The translations under genes and the position numbers were made by a program. From NCBI GenBank assembly GCA_028285345.1, contig JANQPT010000038.1, positions 157,813-221,812 on the forward strand: DNA of 64,000 nt. The letters are read 5' to 3'. Position 1 is the first letter of the stretch; each line of letters opens with the position of its first letter. Below are positions 17,586 to 26,873 of the stretch, piece after piece. This stretch comes from Planctomycetales bacterium (lineage in GTDB: Bacteria > Planctomycetota > Planctomycetia > Planctomycetales > Planctomycetaceae). The notes under the pieces are model-generated. The model saw only the letters and a list, made by a program, of their open reading frames with translations. It was not told the origin of the DNA and did no database searches.

Positions 17586-18518
17586 ATGTCCGTTGCCGTC
17601 GAAAAGCAAAAACGAAAATCCCGCACGCCTGAACAGACCGAATCGCCGGAGCCGCACAGCCCGGTGATGACGGTCACCCGGTTCGAGAAAGTGAGCTCGT
17701 GGTTGATCGCTCTGGTCGCTGCCGTCACTCTCGCCGCCGCCTGGGAGATTGCTGTCCATTTCCTCAATCGTCCTCCGACCGTAAACGCCGCCGTGCAGAT
17801 GGAGCTCATCGACAATCCCGGCGGCGCCGAAGACGGATCGCCTGACGAAACGCTGTTGCTGGAGTCCCCCGAAGATGTCGTTGATGACCCATCTTTGGCC
17901 GAAGTGGAATCGGAAGAAGTCGAAGTTGAGGAACTGCTGGAGAACGTGATCGACCTCGCCGAGACAGCGGTGGAACAGACGAACCAACAGCTTGACGTCG
18001 ACGCCCAGAATTCGGGCAATCCGGGCCGTGCAGACGGCACGGGACGGCGGGCGTTGGGCGAGGGACCGGGTGAAGGGGGCATGCCCCGCGATCAACGGTG
18101 GTTCATCCGCTACGGAGAAAAGCAGACAACGGAGGAATACGCCCGCCAACTGGACTACTTCGGAATCGTCTTGGGCACCATCCAGGGAAACACGATGTAC
18201 TATGTTTCCAATTTCTCCAAGCCGAAACCGACAGTCAAACCGGTCACTTCCACCAAGGACGAGCAACGATTGTACATGACCTGGCAGGGAGGGACCCGCC
18301 GCCGGGAAGATGTGAAGCTGTTCCAAAAGGCCGGAATTAATGTGACCGGGCTGCGGATCTTTCAGTTCATTCCCAAGAAGACGGAAGACATGCTGGCCAA
18401 ATTGGAACTCGACTACCGCAACCGCCAGGTGCGGGAGATCCGCCGCACCTATTTCACCGTCAGGTCGACCGGCAATCGATTCAAGTTTGAGGTCACCAAA
18501 CAGATCTACTTCTATTAA
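17586..18518 (+). CDS. Single-span periplasmic linker protein of the ExbB/ExbD cluster
   Basis: The 310-residue protein has a basic cytoplasmic N terminus, one transmembrane segment (WLIALVAAVTLAAAWEIAVHF, about 40-60), an acidic low-complexity stretch rich in Glu/Val (about 80-140) and a Gly-rich linker. A folded C-terminal domain starts near residue 165 and includes PRDQRWFIRYGEKQTTEEYA. This topology, and the position just before ExbB and ExbD, matches TonB or TolA, but no TonB-box-binding YP motif or Pro-Lys-rich spacer is seen. It is probably the force-transmitting partner of the proton-driven motor; this is inferred from context. A GTG at 17526 would add 20 residues; ATG 17586 is preferred. 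Its 28-base gap to the next gene indicates an operon. Confidence 0.65.
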   Translation: MSVAVEKQKRKSRTPEQTESPEPHSPVMTVTRFEKVSSWLIALVAAVTLAAAWEIAVHFLNRPPTVNAAVQMELIDNPGGAEDGSPDETLLLESPEDVVDDPSLAEVESEEVEVEELLENVIDLAETAVEQTNQQLDVDAQNSGNPGRADGTGRRALGEGPGEGGMPRDQRWFIRYGEKQTTEEYARQLDYFGIVLGTIQGNTMYYVSNFSKPKPTVKPVTSTKDEQRLYMTWQGGTRRREDVKLFQKAGINVTGLRIFQFIPKKTEDMLAKLELDYRNRQVREIRRTYFTVRSTGNRFKFEVTKQIYFY

Positions 18519-18546
18519 GTCAACTTCAACGAACAGGTTTACACGC

Positions 18547-19212
18547 ATGGATACCAGTCAGCTCTTTGAATGGGGCGCCGATCTAATTTACATCTTGTTG
18601 GCTTTGGTGGCGCTATTCGGCGGATTCACGGCGATCTTGTTGTGGCGCCGCATCGGTGAGAAGCAGTTTTCCGAAGCGGCGGCCGAAGATTTTCTGACCT
18701 CCGTCGACGAAAATCTGCAAAAGCGCGACTTTGACGCGATCGGCGAGATGTGCGATTCGCCCCCCTATTGGAGCAAAGCCGTGCCGCAATTGATTTTGGT
18801 GGCATTGCAAAAGAAAGAGCAATCGATGGCGCGCCTGCGCCGCTCGCTGGCGGAAACGTTTGAACGGGACGTGCTGGCAGATTTGGAATACCGCATGTCG
18901 TGGATCGGCACCTACGTCAAGATCGCGCCGATGTTGGGCTTGTTGGGCACGGTGTTAGGCATGATCAGCGCGTTCCAGCAACTCGGTTTGAAGCAGAGCG
19001 CCGGCGGCAACGCCACCGAACTGGCCGATGCGATCGGCGTCGCCCTGTTCACGACGGCAATCGGGCTGGCGGTCGCAATCCCGCTGGTGATGGCGGCGGC
19101 ATGGATTAGTGTGCGAATCGGTCGACTGCAAGACAGCGTGCAGCACTGGATCGGCGAGTTTCTTGATGATTACGAAGTGGCGGTGACCGGGGATGGGAGG
19201 TCTGCATCTTGA
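18547..19212 (+). CDS. MotA/TolQ/ExbB proton channel family protein
   Basis: The 221-residue inner-membrane protein has three transmembrane segments: one at about 12-31, and a C-terminal pair containing the conserved core IAPMLGLLGTVLGMISAFQQL and ALFTTAIGLAVAIPLVMAA. These are the hallmark TolQ/ExbB/MotA segments that line the proton channel with ExbD/TolR. The ATG at 18547 is chosen over an upstream frame start that would overlap the previous gene. The stop overlaps the start of the following ExbD gene by four bases (TTGA), a sign of translational coupling. Confidence 0.92.
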   Translation: MDTSQLFEWGADLIYILLALVALFGGFTAILLWRRIGEKQFSEAAAEDFLTSVDENLQKRDFDAIGEMCDSPPYWSKAVPQLILVALQKKEQSMARLRRSLAETFERDVLADLEYRMSWIGTYVKIAPMLGLLGTVLGMISAFQQLGLKQSAGGNATELADAIGVALFTTAIGLAVAIPLVMAAAWISVRIGRLQDSVQHWIGEFLDDYEVAVTGDGRSAS

Positions 19213-19670
19213 GTGCCCGCAGAAGCCTGTTTGCCGGCGACGAGGGAGCCCGCTTCAAGACCGAGAAACGCGTGCAGGAAGCCGACTTGGACATCACGCC
19301 GATGATCGACGTGACGTTCCTGTTGCTGATTTTCTTCATCCTGACGTCGACGATGGATCCGGCGGACAAACTCGATTTGCCCAAAACCAAACATGGGACC
19401 GGCGTTAAACAAGAAGACACGACAGAGATTACTCTCAAACGCGGGTCGGGACGCAGCGCCGTGATCATGCTCAAGGATGGCCGCGAGGTCGACCTGGCGG
19501 GCGTCCGCCGGCATGTCGAAGAGCGCATCCGTGAAAATATCGTCAAGGTGATGCTCAAGGCGGAAAGAGAAATCTCGACTGGCGCCGTGCAAGAAGTCGC
19601 CCGTGCCATCGCGGAGGTCGACGGTGTCGAGTTTTACTACGCCGTAGAAAACCGCGATGAACAACAATAG
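19209..19670 (+). CDS. ExbD/TolR family biopolymer transporter
   Basis: The 153-residue protein has a short cytoplasmic N terminus, one transmembrane segment with the invariant proton-carrying aspartate (Asp34 in TPMIDVTFLLLIFFI) and a periplasmic domain, exactly the ExbD/TolR plan. Translation probably starts at a TTG that overlaps the preceding stop; GGAGG lies about ten bases upstream and supports it. It would form the stator/motor with the ExbB protein encoded just before it. A second ExbD-type gene follows. Confidence 0.9.
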   Translation: MSARRSLFAGDEGARFKTEKRVQEADLDITPMIDVTFLLLIFFILTSTMDPADKLDLPKTKHGTGVKQEDTTEITLKRGSGRSAVIMLKDGREVDLAGVRRHVEERIRENIVKVMLKAEREISTGAVQEVARAIAEVDGVEFYYAVENRDEQQ

Positions 19671-19770
19671 ATCCCAGTGCAAATTGCCGCCGAGTTTGTA
19701 ATTGATCCAGATTGCCCGACTGTGCCTGAATGACCTGTAGAAGACTGATGTAAGGCTTTGCTGTTTCGTT

Positions 19771-20403
19771 ATGCCAATCAAATATCGTTGTCCCGAGTGC
19801 CGCAAGAAAATCAAAATCTCCTCCCGACATGAGGGTCGGACGGTGGATTGCCCCAGTTGCGGTACGAAAACGACCGTTCCCTCCAAAGAGGCAATTCTGA
19901 GGCGGCAAGATCGGCCGTTGCATCCGGAGCTTTATCTCAAGTCCGACGAGGAACTGCCGGCGTTTGAACTGCGGCGGCGCAAGTCCGAAGAGGACGAAAT
20001 GGATTTGACTCCCATGGTGGACGTCACCTTTCAATTGCTGATCTTTTTTATCTTTACGGCCAGTTTGAGCCTGCAGAAGGCCATCGACGTGCCAACCCCC
20101 GATCCGGAGAATAAGGGGGCACAGCAGTCACCTGTACCTTTGGAGGAACTGGAACAGACGTCGATCATCGTAGAAATCGAAGCGGACAATACGATCATCA
20201 TCGACGATGAGGTGCTCGAAGATCGCGGACAACTTGCCTCGACATTGGCGGAACAAATGCGGTTTTCGGGGAATTCGGAGATGATGATCAAAGCGTCCGC
20301 CGATTCGTTTCATGAGACGACGGTGGCCGTCTACGACGCCGCCAATGAGGTCGGCATGCAAAAAATTCGTCAAGTCGTGACCGCCGGTGCGGGAGAGGAA
20401 TAA
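19771..20403 (+). CDS. ExbD/TolR family protein with N-terminal zinc ribbon
   Basis: The 210-residue protein begins with a rubredoxin-like zinc ribbon: Cys7-x-x-Cys10 and Cys27-x-x-Cys30 in the contexts YRCPECRKK and VDCPSCGTK. A linker of about 45 residues leads to a canonical ExbD segment with the proton-path aspartate (Asp84 in TPMVDVTFQLLIFFIF) and a periplasmic domain of about 110 residues. The ribbon is on the cytoplasmic side of the single membrane span. Two non-identical ExbD subunits beside one ExbB suggest a heteromeric motor. The ribbon may regulate assembly or bind a cytoplasmic partner; this is inference. No strong ribosome site is visible before the ATG. Confidence 0.88.
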   Translation: MPIKYRCPECRKKIKISSRHEGRTVDCPSCGTKTTVPSKEAILRRQDRPLHPELYLKSDEELPAFELRRRKSEEDEMDLTPMVDVTFQLLIFFIFTASLSLQKAIDVPTPDPENKGAQQSPVPLEELEQTSIIVEIEADNTIIIDDEVLEDRGQLASTLAEQMRFSGNSEMMIKASADSFHETTVAVYDAANEVGMQKIRQVVTAGAGEE

Positions 20404-20713
20404 GTCATGCGCACCGGAGCGACGAATCTGCCTGCATTTGGCGGCTTTCGATTCAAAATGATCCCCTCGCGTGCGTTTGCCGAGGAGCTGATGAGCAAGT
20501 ATGCCGATCGACTTCGGCGCTCGAACCGATTTGCGCTTGTTTGTGATACATCAAAGCAAGACTCTGAAAGATACTCCGGCCGACATGACCGTCCGCCGGC
20601 GTGAAGACCGCCGCCCTGGAACCACCATCGCGTGTCGCTTCAGGCGGCCGAACCGGCATTGCGCCGGACTGAATTAACAACTGATAACTTTGGCCCAGAA
20701 TCCAGAGTAAAGC
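20404..20713. other. Intergenic region inside the motor cluster
   Basis: This 310-bp spacer separates the second ExbD gene from the FHA/PQQ gene. A 65-codon frame at 20407-20604 starts three bases after the ExbD stop but lacks a ribosome site, hydrophobic or domain character and is not called. No terminator-like hairpin with a T-run is seen, so read-through is possible. Confidence 0.4.
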
Positions 20714-23700
20714 ATGCCCGCACTTGAACTACGGTTGCCCTCCGGGAGTCATCAGTCGATCCAACTCTCCGAGGATACTCCGGTCTCGATCGGACGCCAC
20801 CAGTCAAATGACCTTCAAATCGACGACGAGAGTGTCGAGCAATTACATTGTCGCGTCAGCTACCAGAAATCAGCCTACCGCGTGAATTCGGCAGGCAGTG
20901 CTAAGGTCTATCTGAACGGCAAACAAGTCGACAAAGCAAAGCTCAAGATCGGCGACGTCATCAAAGTGGGCGATTTTGAAATCATCATGCTCGGAGAACA
21001 CCAGCCGCTGATCGACGACCAAGCCCGGGCCGACATCAGCGAATTCGAGCTGAAACCGCTCGACGATGAGGAATTGGCCAAAGAGGACAACGAACGGATG
21101 TTTCTGCATGAAATCGAGCCGGACCAAAATCTCGATGAGGAGCTGGAACCAGAGACCGTTCCCCGAGAAGAGCGGCGCAGCAAGTCGCGATCCAGCAAGG
21201 AGCGTTCTCGGAAACAACCGGACCCGCCGCCCCGCTCCGAATCGATCGCGGAACTGAGTCTGTCCGACATTCTGGCGTCCGAAAGCCAAGAAGGGACGAC
21301 GGAGCAGCCTGAACTCAAAGCCGATGCCGGCTCAACGGCCAAGGCGGCTCCGCGAAGTGCATCCCGTTCCGGGTCAGGATCTCAACGCCAGTCGGCACGA
21401 CCGGGCGAGCAAAGCCTGTTGCGATCGCCGCTGGTGCTGGGCATGGTCGGTGTGGGGGCACTGATATTGTTGATCTTTGGCACATACAGATTCATGAACT
21501 TTCGGCAAGCGGTCGATGAACGGCTGGAAATCGCCATGGACGCACGGCGGAGTGGCCAATATACGCAGGCGATCCGCGAGTTTGAGAATTTTTTGGTCGA
21601 CTACCCCCGTCACGACCGGACCAACGAGGCGCGGGTCAAGATGGGCTTGACCAAAATCCAGCAATACGTTGGCGGCGGACAGCCTTCCTGGGAGCTTGGA
21701 CTGGAGGAGATCAAGAAGTACCGTTCGCTCAACAAGGACTTAAAAGAGTACAGCGAAGAGAACGCCTTTCAGGAGCTTGTGGGCTACGTGTCGGATATCT
21801 CCGCAGGTGCTGCCGTCAGCGCCAAACGGAAGCTCGATCCGAGCTTAGTGGCGATCTCCGAAGAGGCGACTGTGCTGCTGCAACAACTGAAGCCGAAGGA
21901 CGAGAAGACTGAGGATCATGTGGCACGCGTGAAACTTGCGGTCGAAGAGGCCAATGCGGCGATCCTCAAAGACAATACGCTCAACGAGTACATTGATGAA
22001 ATTAAGACGGCGATCGAAGACAACCGGCCGATCGACGCGCTGGAAGCCCGCCGCAATCTGATCGCACGGTATTCCGAATTCGCCACAAGTGCCGAGATCA
22101 ACGCGTTGTTGGAAGACGCCTTGAATAAGGAGCGGGAGCTGACCGTTCGCGGCACTGACGAGACCGAGAGTGTGGGGGCTGAAGAGACGGGCGACGTGGC
22201 GTCGGTGTTGTCGTTGGCGCGGCGGACGCAGGCTCAAAGCGGCAACCGCTCTGTGGGAGAGACCATCGTCGTGCTCTCGGAAAACTGCTGTTACGCGGTC
22301 GACACAATCACCGGTGTTCCACAGTGGCGCCGCGTCGTCGGTTCCGACACGCCGTTCTTCCCGATAGAGGTTTCCGCCTCCAAGCCGGCACTCTTAATGT
22401 TCAACACGCACAGTTCAGAGTTGCTGTTAAGGTCGAAGGCGGACGGCGAATTGATCTGGCGGACTGCCGTAGATGGCCAGGCAACCGGGACACCGGTCGT
22501 GCATGAAGGCCAGATCTTTCTGCCGGTCGCAGGAGAAACCGGGGGGCGACTTTACCAATTCGACCTGGAAACGGGCAACCTGACCGCGCAATTGAGTTTC
22601 TCTCAGCCGATCAGCTCATCGCCGGCAATCTCTGAAGAGGGGAAACACCTCTTCGTTTCCGGGCTGGAAGGAGTGATGTATATCTTAACCCGGCGTCCGC
22701 TGGAATGTGTGGGCATTTACGACAGCGGGCACGCGCAAGGTGTGATACAGGCTCCGCTACTAACGATGGGTACCTTCTTGCTTGCCATCGAAAACGACCG
22801 AGAAACCAGTTGCCGCTTGAGATTGTATGATATCTCTCAGCCGGAGGAGGGTCTTCAGGAAGCGGCGACGGCGCGGCTGGAAGGCCATGTCACCGACACG
22901 CCCGTGCTGTGGGGCCAGCGGTTGTTCGTCCCCTCCAGTGATGAGCGCGTCACGGCGATGACTGTCACCGAAGAAACGGGCCAACCCCCGTTGACTCGCG
23001 TGGCGAGTTTCCAGAACGAAGCTCCGCTGGGTGTCCCGATTTATTTGGCTTCGGGACCGGATGATTTATTGTGGATGGCCGCTCGTGATTTGCGGAAGTT
23101 TCAACTCACATTAGATTCGCTCGATCCCGACGAAAAGCGAATGCAGGTCGGCTTGTGCGCACAGCCGCTGCAGGTCCGCGGCGACACGCTCTATATCGCA
23201 GGCCACAAGCCGTCCAGCCGGGCGGTCTATTTCCAAGGAGCCGACCGGCGTGAAATGGCGGGCAAATGGCAAGTCGTTCTGGGCGCGCCAATTTTGGCGA
23301 CAAGCGTTTCAGAATCAGACGGCGCCCTGGCGTGCGTGACGGCGACTGGAGATCTGTTTATCGTCACACACTCACAGGTTTCCGCAGGCGGCTTTCATAC
23401 CCGTCCGCTGACCCAGCTCAGAGTCGCCGACGATCCGGACGCCGCATTTCATGCGGAAACACTGCAAGACGGACGAATGGCTGTCTATTCCACTGGGGCC
23501 AAACCGCACCTGTGGCTGATCAATTCCAACGGCAGCGTGACGTACGACGCCGCAACGACGGAACCACTGCAATCGGCGCCCGTGGAGATGGGAAATGCAT
23601 TGCTGCTTCCATTGCCCGGCAAACTGCGGCTGATCGGACGGACGCCCGGCGGCGGCAAGGTCCAGGATTTCACCGCACCGCAAACCGGCGCGCAACCGGT

Positions 23701-24310
23701 TGCCTGGAAGCAATTGATTGCTTTGGCCGATGATCAAGTCTTAGCGCTGACCGCATCCGGGACGCTCTCCCGAATCCAACTCCGACAACAGCCGGTTCCG
23801 TTCCTGGAAGATGTGGCGTCGGTTGAATTGGAACATCCCATTGATGTGGACGTAACAGCCGTCGGCGAACAGGTGATTTTGGCCGATGCCAAACCCTCGC
23901 TACGAGTGATCAACGGCCGTTCGCTGGAAGCCACCGCTGAATTCGACTTGCCATTGCCCGCAGCACAATCTCCGTGGGTGAGCGACGGCCGGATCTTCGT
24001 CCAATGCGGGCGGGATCAGTTGCTCTGCTTTTCTCTGGGAGACGAGGTGACCAAACTGTGGGAGATTCCACTGCCGGACACTGATCTGGCCGGGGCTCCA
24101 CGTTCCGCTCAAGGTGCACTGCACGTCGCCCTGAAGAACGGCCAGATCATGCGGCTCGACCCGGAATCAGGAGAACCGGTCTCCCCGCGGTCTCGCCTGG
24201 GACAATCGATCGCCGCCGGTCCGCTGTTAGTCGGCGACGCGCTGATCGTGATTTCGTCCGACGGCAGTCTGCTGTCCGTGAACCCACCGCAGAAACAGGA
24301 GGCACAATGA
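20714..24310 (+). CDS. FHA domain - transmembrane - PQQ-like beta-propeller protein
   Basis: The 1198-residue protein opens with an FHA phosphothreonine-binding domain (residues about 5-95) that retains the key Gly27-Arg28 pair in VSIGRHQSN, the Ser40/His45 turn (ESVEQLHCRV) and a YLNGKQV strand. A charged Ser/Arg/Glu-rich linker leads to one transmembrane segment (about 238-262). Outside follow a TPR-like helical stretch (ARRSGQYTQAIREFENFLV, about 275-310), then from about 510 a PQQ-like/BamB-type beta-propeller with blades such as AVDTITGVPQWRR and DGELIWRTAVDG. The FHA domain would be cytoplasmic and the propeller periplasmic, so the protein could couple Ser/Thr kinase signalling to the envelope; this is inferred. 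It shares a 4-base ATGA overlap with the next gene. Confidence 0.85.
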   Translation: MPALELRLPSGSHQSIQLSEDTPVSIGRHQSNDLQIDDESVEQLHCRVSYQKSAYRVNSAGSAKVYLNGKQVDKAKLKIGDVIKVGDFEIIMLGEHQPLIDDQARADISEFELKPLDDEELAKEDNERMFLHEIEPDQNLDEELEPETVPREERRSKSRSSKERSRKQPDPPPRSESIAELSLSDILASESQEGTTEQPELKADAGSTAKAAPRSASRSGSGSQRQSARPGEQSLLRSPLVLGMVGVGALILLIFGTYRFMNFRQAVDERLEIAMDARRSGQYTQAIREFENFLVDYPRHDRTNEARVKMGLTKIQQYVGGGQPSWELGLEEIKKYRSLNKDLKEYSEENAFQELVGYVSDISAGAAVSAKRKLDPSLVAISEEATVLLQQLKPKDEKTEDHVARVKLAVEEANAAILKDNTLNEYIDEIKTAIEDNRPIDALEARRNLIARYSEFATSAEINALLEDALNKERELTVRGTDETESVGAEETGDVASVLSLARRTQAQSGNRSVGETIVVLSENCCYAVDTITGVPQWRRVVGSDTPFFPIEVSASKPALLMFNTHSSELLLRSKADGELIWRTAVDGQATGTPVVHEGQIFLPVAGETGGRLYQFDLETGNLTAQLSFSQPISSSPAISEEGKHLFVSGLEGVMYILTRRPLECVGIYDSGHAQGVIQAPLLTMGTFLLAIENDRETSCRLRLYDISQPEEGLQEAATARLEGHVTDTPVLWGQRLFVPSSDERVTAMTVTEETGQPPLTRVASFQNEAPLGVPIYLASGPDDLLWMAARDLRKFQLTLDSLDPDEKRMQVGLCAQPLQVRGDTLYIAGHKPSSRAVYFQGADRREMAGKWQVVLGAPILATSVSESDGALACVTATGDLFIVTHSQVSAGGFHTRPLTQLRVADDPDAAFHAETLQDGRMAVYSTGAKPHLWLINSNGSVTYDAATTEPLQSAPVEMGNALLLPLPGKLRLIGRTPGGGKVQDFTAPQTGAQPVAWKQLIALADDQVLALTASGTLSRIQLRQQPVPFLEDVASVELEHPIDVDVTAVGEQVILADAKPSLRVINGRSLEATAEFDLPLPAAQSPWVSDGRIFVQCGRDQLLCFSLGDEVTKLWEIPLPDTDLAGAPRSAQGALHVALKNGQIMRLDPESGEPVSPRSRLGQSIAAGPLLVGDALIVISSDGSLLSVNPPQKQEAQ

Positions 24311-26871
24311 TCGCCTTCATCAAAAGCAATAGATTAAACGTGGCGCCAACGACCCCATTCAGCGGGGCGCTGGCAATCTCGTTGGCGGCGGTGCTTTGCC
24401 TGGCTGTCGTGCCAGCCGCCTGGGGACAAGCTGCTGCCCGGCAGGCGCAGCAGGATCCCCAGCAGCCGCAAGATCCTCCGCAGCAAGATGCAGCGGAAAA
24501 TGCTGACGGCCAACAAGCTGAGCAGGAGGAAGAAGTCCAGCTACCGAAACTGGAGGAAATGCAGCCGCTATCGCTCGCCAGATTGATGAAGGGGCCTCCC
24601 GAAGACTGGGTTGTACTGATTCGCAATGATGAAGTGGTGGTCGTCCAGCCGGTCAGACCGCGCCCCAACACGTTGGAGTTTATCGAACAGCGGATCAGGA
24701 ATCCGGCCAAGTACGAGCCGGCAGATATCGGAGTCGACGAAGCGGGACGCCCCCTAGGGCCACGAGCGTTGGCGCAAAAGAAGCGGGAATGGCGGCGGAC
24801 CTTGCCCTATTTGGAACTTCATCTTCCGTTCAATGAGAAAGACAAGACCGAAGCTGCCGACCAGAAGTACTACATCGAATACAAGAAGGTCAAGCAGATC
24901 ATCTACTTCGAGGACATGCAGCTCGCGCAGATCGACCGTTTTTTGGACGCGAAGAAGATCAGCGAAGCGTATGAAATGATTGTGGTGCTGCGCAAGCGCG
25001 ACCCGAAATGGCCCGGATTGGCGTTTCGTGAATTCCGGCTGTTGTTCGCTGAAGCGGAATTGTACTTGGATAAAGGGCGAAATGAATTCGCGCTGGTGAA
25101 TTTGGAGCAGCTGCACGACCGCAATCCTGATTATCCTGAGCTGTCTCGGACAATGGGTGAGGTTTTCGACGAGGAGATCTCATCCGCCTACGAGAACGAA
25201 GATTTTCGCCGCGCGCGTCATTTCTTAGCAAGGATCAAAAAACGTTATCCGGAGCACGATGTCGCGCGGAAATGGACGGAGAAGTTCGAATCCCAGGCGG
25301 CCTCACTTATGGAGCAGGCAGAGGCCGCGGAGGCGGGTGGCGACATTAAGCAGGCAGTGGCACACGTCGAACAAGCCGCCCGCGTTTGGCCGTCCGCGAA
25401 AGGGCTAAGCAGGTTGCATAGCCGCTTGGCCAATCGACATCAGATATTGCGCGTGGGAGTTTTGTTTCAACCGAAAGAGGGCGCAGGCCCCGAGGCGTCA
25501 ACCGTCGCCGATTTGAGGCGGACATCTTTGATTCACACACGGCTGTTCGAGCCGGACAATCTGGACGGAGCGATCGTCCGTTATCGGAGCCGGTTCCTCT
25601 CCCAGTGGGAACCGAGCAGCCTGGGGCGGCGGATCAATTTCCAGTTGCGGCCGCATCGCCAACCTTGGGAATCTCAGGACGTGCTGATCGCCGTGCCGCT
25701 GATTCAGCAGTTCGGCGCGAAAATGGACACTCGCAGCGACACGTACGACGAACGATTCTCCGACCGCGTGGCCACCGTCTCATTGCGAACGCCATTTGAG
25801 TTCAACGTCACCTTCGACAGCGTGCCGTTTCGGGCGGAACCGCTCTTCACATTTCCGTTGGCGGCGGACGGTTCGTTTAAGTCGACCGGCAAAGAGGAAA
25901 ACCGGGTTACGTACGAACGCGCGATTCCCGAACCGGACGACGAACGGCAGTTTCATGTCGCGCAAATCGACGAGCTTCAATACCCCTCGTACGAAAAAGC
26001 AATGCAGGGGCTCCTGCGCGGTGAAGTGCAGATGCTGCCCCACTTGAAGCTGTCGGATGTGGCGAAGATCTCAGAACATCCCTCGTTTTTTGTGCTCAAG
26101 TACCAGCTTCCGGTGACGCACGTCGTGCAGTTTAATCCCGAGAAGAAATCATTGCGCAGCAAGGCGCTCCGCAGGGCGTTAGCGTCATCGCTCAACAGGG
26201 AACAGATGCTGACCGAGCATGTCCTGCAAAACGCACTTCCCGAGCAGGGCCGGTTGACGTCCGCGCCTTACCCCCGGTCAAGTTACGCCTACAACGAGAG
26301 AGTACCCCCGCACCGGTACGACATTGAATTGGCGTTGGCATTGACCCTTGCGGCGAAAAAAGACCTCGGTTCGAAACAACTGCCGACGCTGAAACTCCGT
26401 TGTGCTCCCGACCAAGCCAGCCGCGATGTTGCGGAATTATTGATAAAGAATTGGGCAAGAGTTGGCATCAACGTCGAGTTGTTACCCGCGTCGACATCGG
26501 AGGACGGCAGCGACGAGGAAAAGGACTGGGATCTGGTTTATCGCACGGTCACGATGCACGAACCGGCCGTTGAACTGTGGCCCATGCTGACGCTCAAGCC
26601 GACAGCCGAACTTGAGGACCTGCGCCATTTGCCGAACTGGTTGCGAGACAAGTTCGTGTCGCTGGACCGCGCGGCGAATTGGACCCGCGCCGAACAACTG
26701 CTCCACGAACTACAAGAGAGCCTTGCCGCGGAGATGCTCGTGATTCCCCTGTGGGAAGTGGACGACTACATGATCGTACGCAAGACGATCCGAAACGTCC
26801 CAGAAGCGCCGATGTCCACCTACGACAAGATTGAACAATGGGTCGTCCAACCTTGGTACCCGAGAGATTAA
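24307..26871 (+). CDS. ABC-type oligopeptide-binding-like protein (SBP family 5) with TPR-like N-terminal region
   Basis: The 854-residue protein has a signal peptide (AISLAAVLCLAVVPAAWG, about residues 23-41), a Gln/Pro-rich linker, a helical TPR-like region (about 190-370, with YENEDFRRARHFLARIKKR) and a C-terminal family-5 solute-binding domain (about 400-850). In the last, FNPEKKSLRSKALRRALASS and ELLIKNWARVGINVELLP are typical of DppA/OppA/NikA proteins. No permease or ATPase genes of an Opp/Dpp transporter are present, so it probably does not serve ordinary import. Overlap with the preceding stop implies co-translation. Its place beside a proton-driven motor suggests a substrate sensor or carrier in the periplasm; this is inference. 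Confidence 0.82.
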   Translation: MIAFIKSNRLNVAPTTPFSGALAISLAAVLCLAVVPAAWGQAAARQAQQDPQQPQDPPQQDAAENADGQQAEQEEEVQLPKLEEMQPLSLARLMKGPPEDWVVLIRNDEVVVVQPVRPRPNTLEFIEQRIRNPAKYEPADIGVDEAGRPLGPRALAQKKREWRRTLPYLELHLPFNEKDKTEAADQKYYIEYKKVKQIIYFEDMQLAQIDRFLDAKKISEAYEMIVVLRKRDPKWPGLAFREFRLLFAEAELYLDKGRNEFALVNLEQLHDRNPDYPELSRTMGEVFDEEISSAYENEDFRRARHFLARIKKRYPEHDVARKWTEKFESQAASLMEQAEAAEAGGDIKQAVAHVEQAARVWPSAKGLSRLHSRLANRHQILRVGVLFQPKEGAGPEASTVADLRRTSLIHTRLFEPDNLDGAIVRYRSRFLSQWEPSSLGRRINFQLRPHRQPWESQDVLIAVPLIQQFGAKMDTRSDTYDERFSDRVATVSLRTPFEFNVTFDSVPFRAEPLFTFPLAADGSFKSTGKEENRVTYERAIPEPDDERQFHVAQIDELQYPSYEKAMQGLLRGEVQMLPHLKLSDVAKISEHPSFFVLKYQLPVTHVVQFNPEKKSLRSKALRRALASSLNREQMLTEHVLQNALPEQGRLTSAPYPRSSYAYNERVPPHRYDIELALALTLAAKKDLGSKQLPTLKLRCAPDQASRDVAELLIKNWARVGINVELLPASTSEDGSDEEKDWDLVYRTVTMHEPAVELWPMLTLKPTAELEDLRHLPNWLRDKFVSLDRAANWTRAEQLLHELQESLAAEMLVIPLWEVDDYMIVRKTIRNVPEAPMSTYDKIEQWVVQPWYPRD

Positions 26872-26873
26872 CC

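Noticed and set aside
20407..20604. 65-codon frame right after the second ExbD gene
   Set aside because: It lacks a ribosome site and shows no secondary-structure or domain pattern; it is probably spacer.
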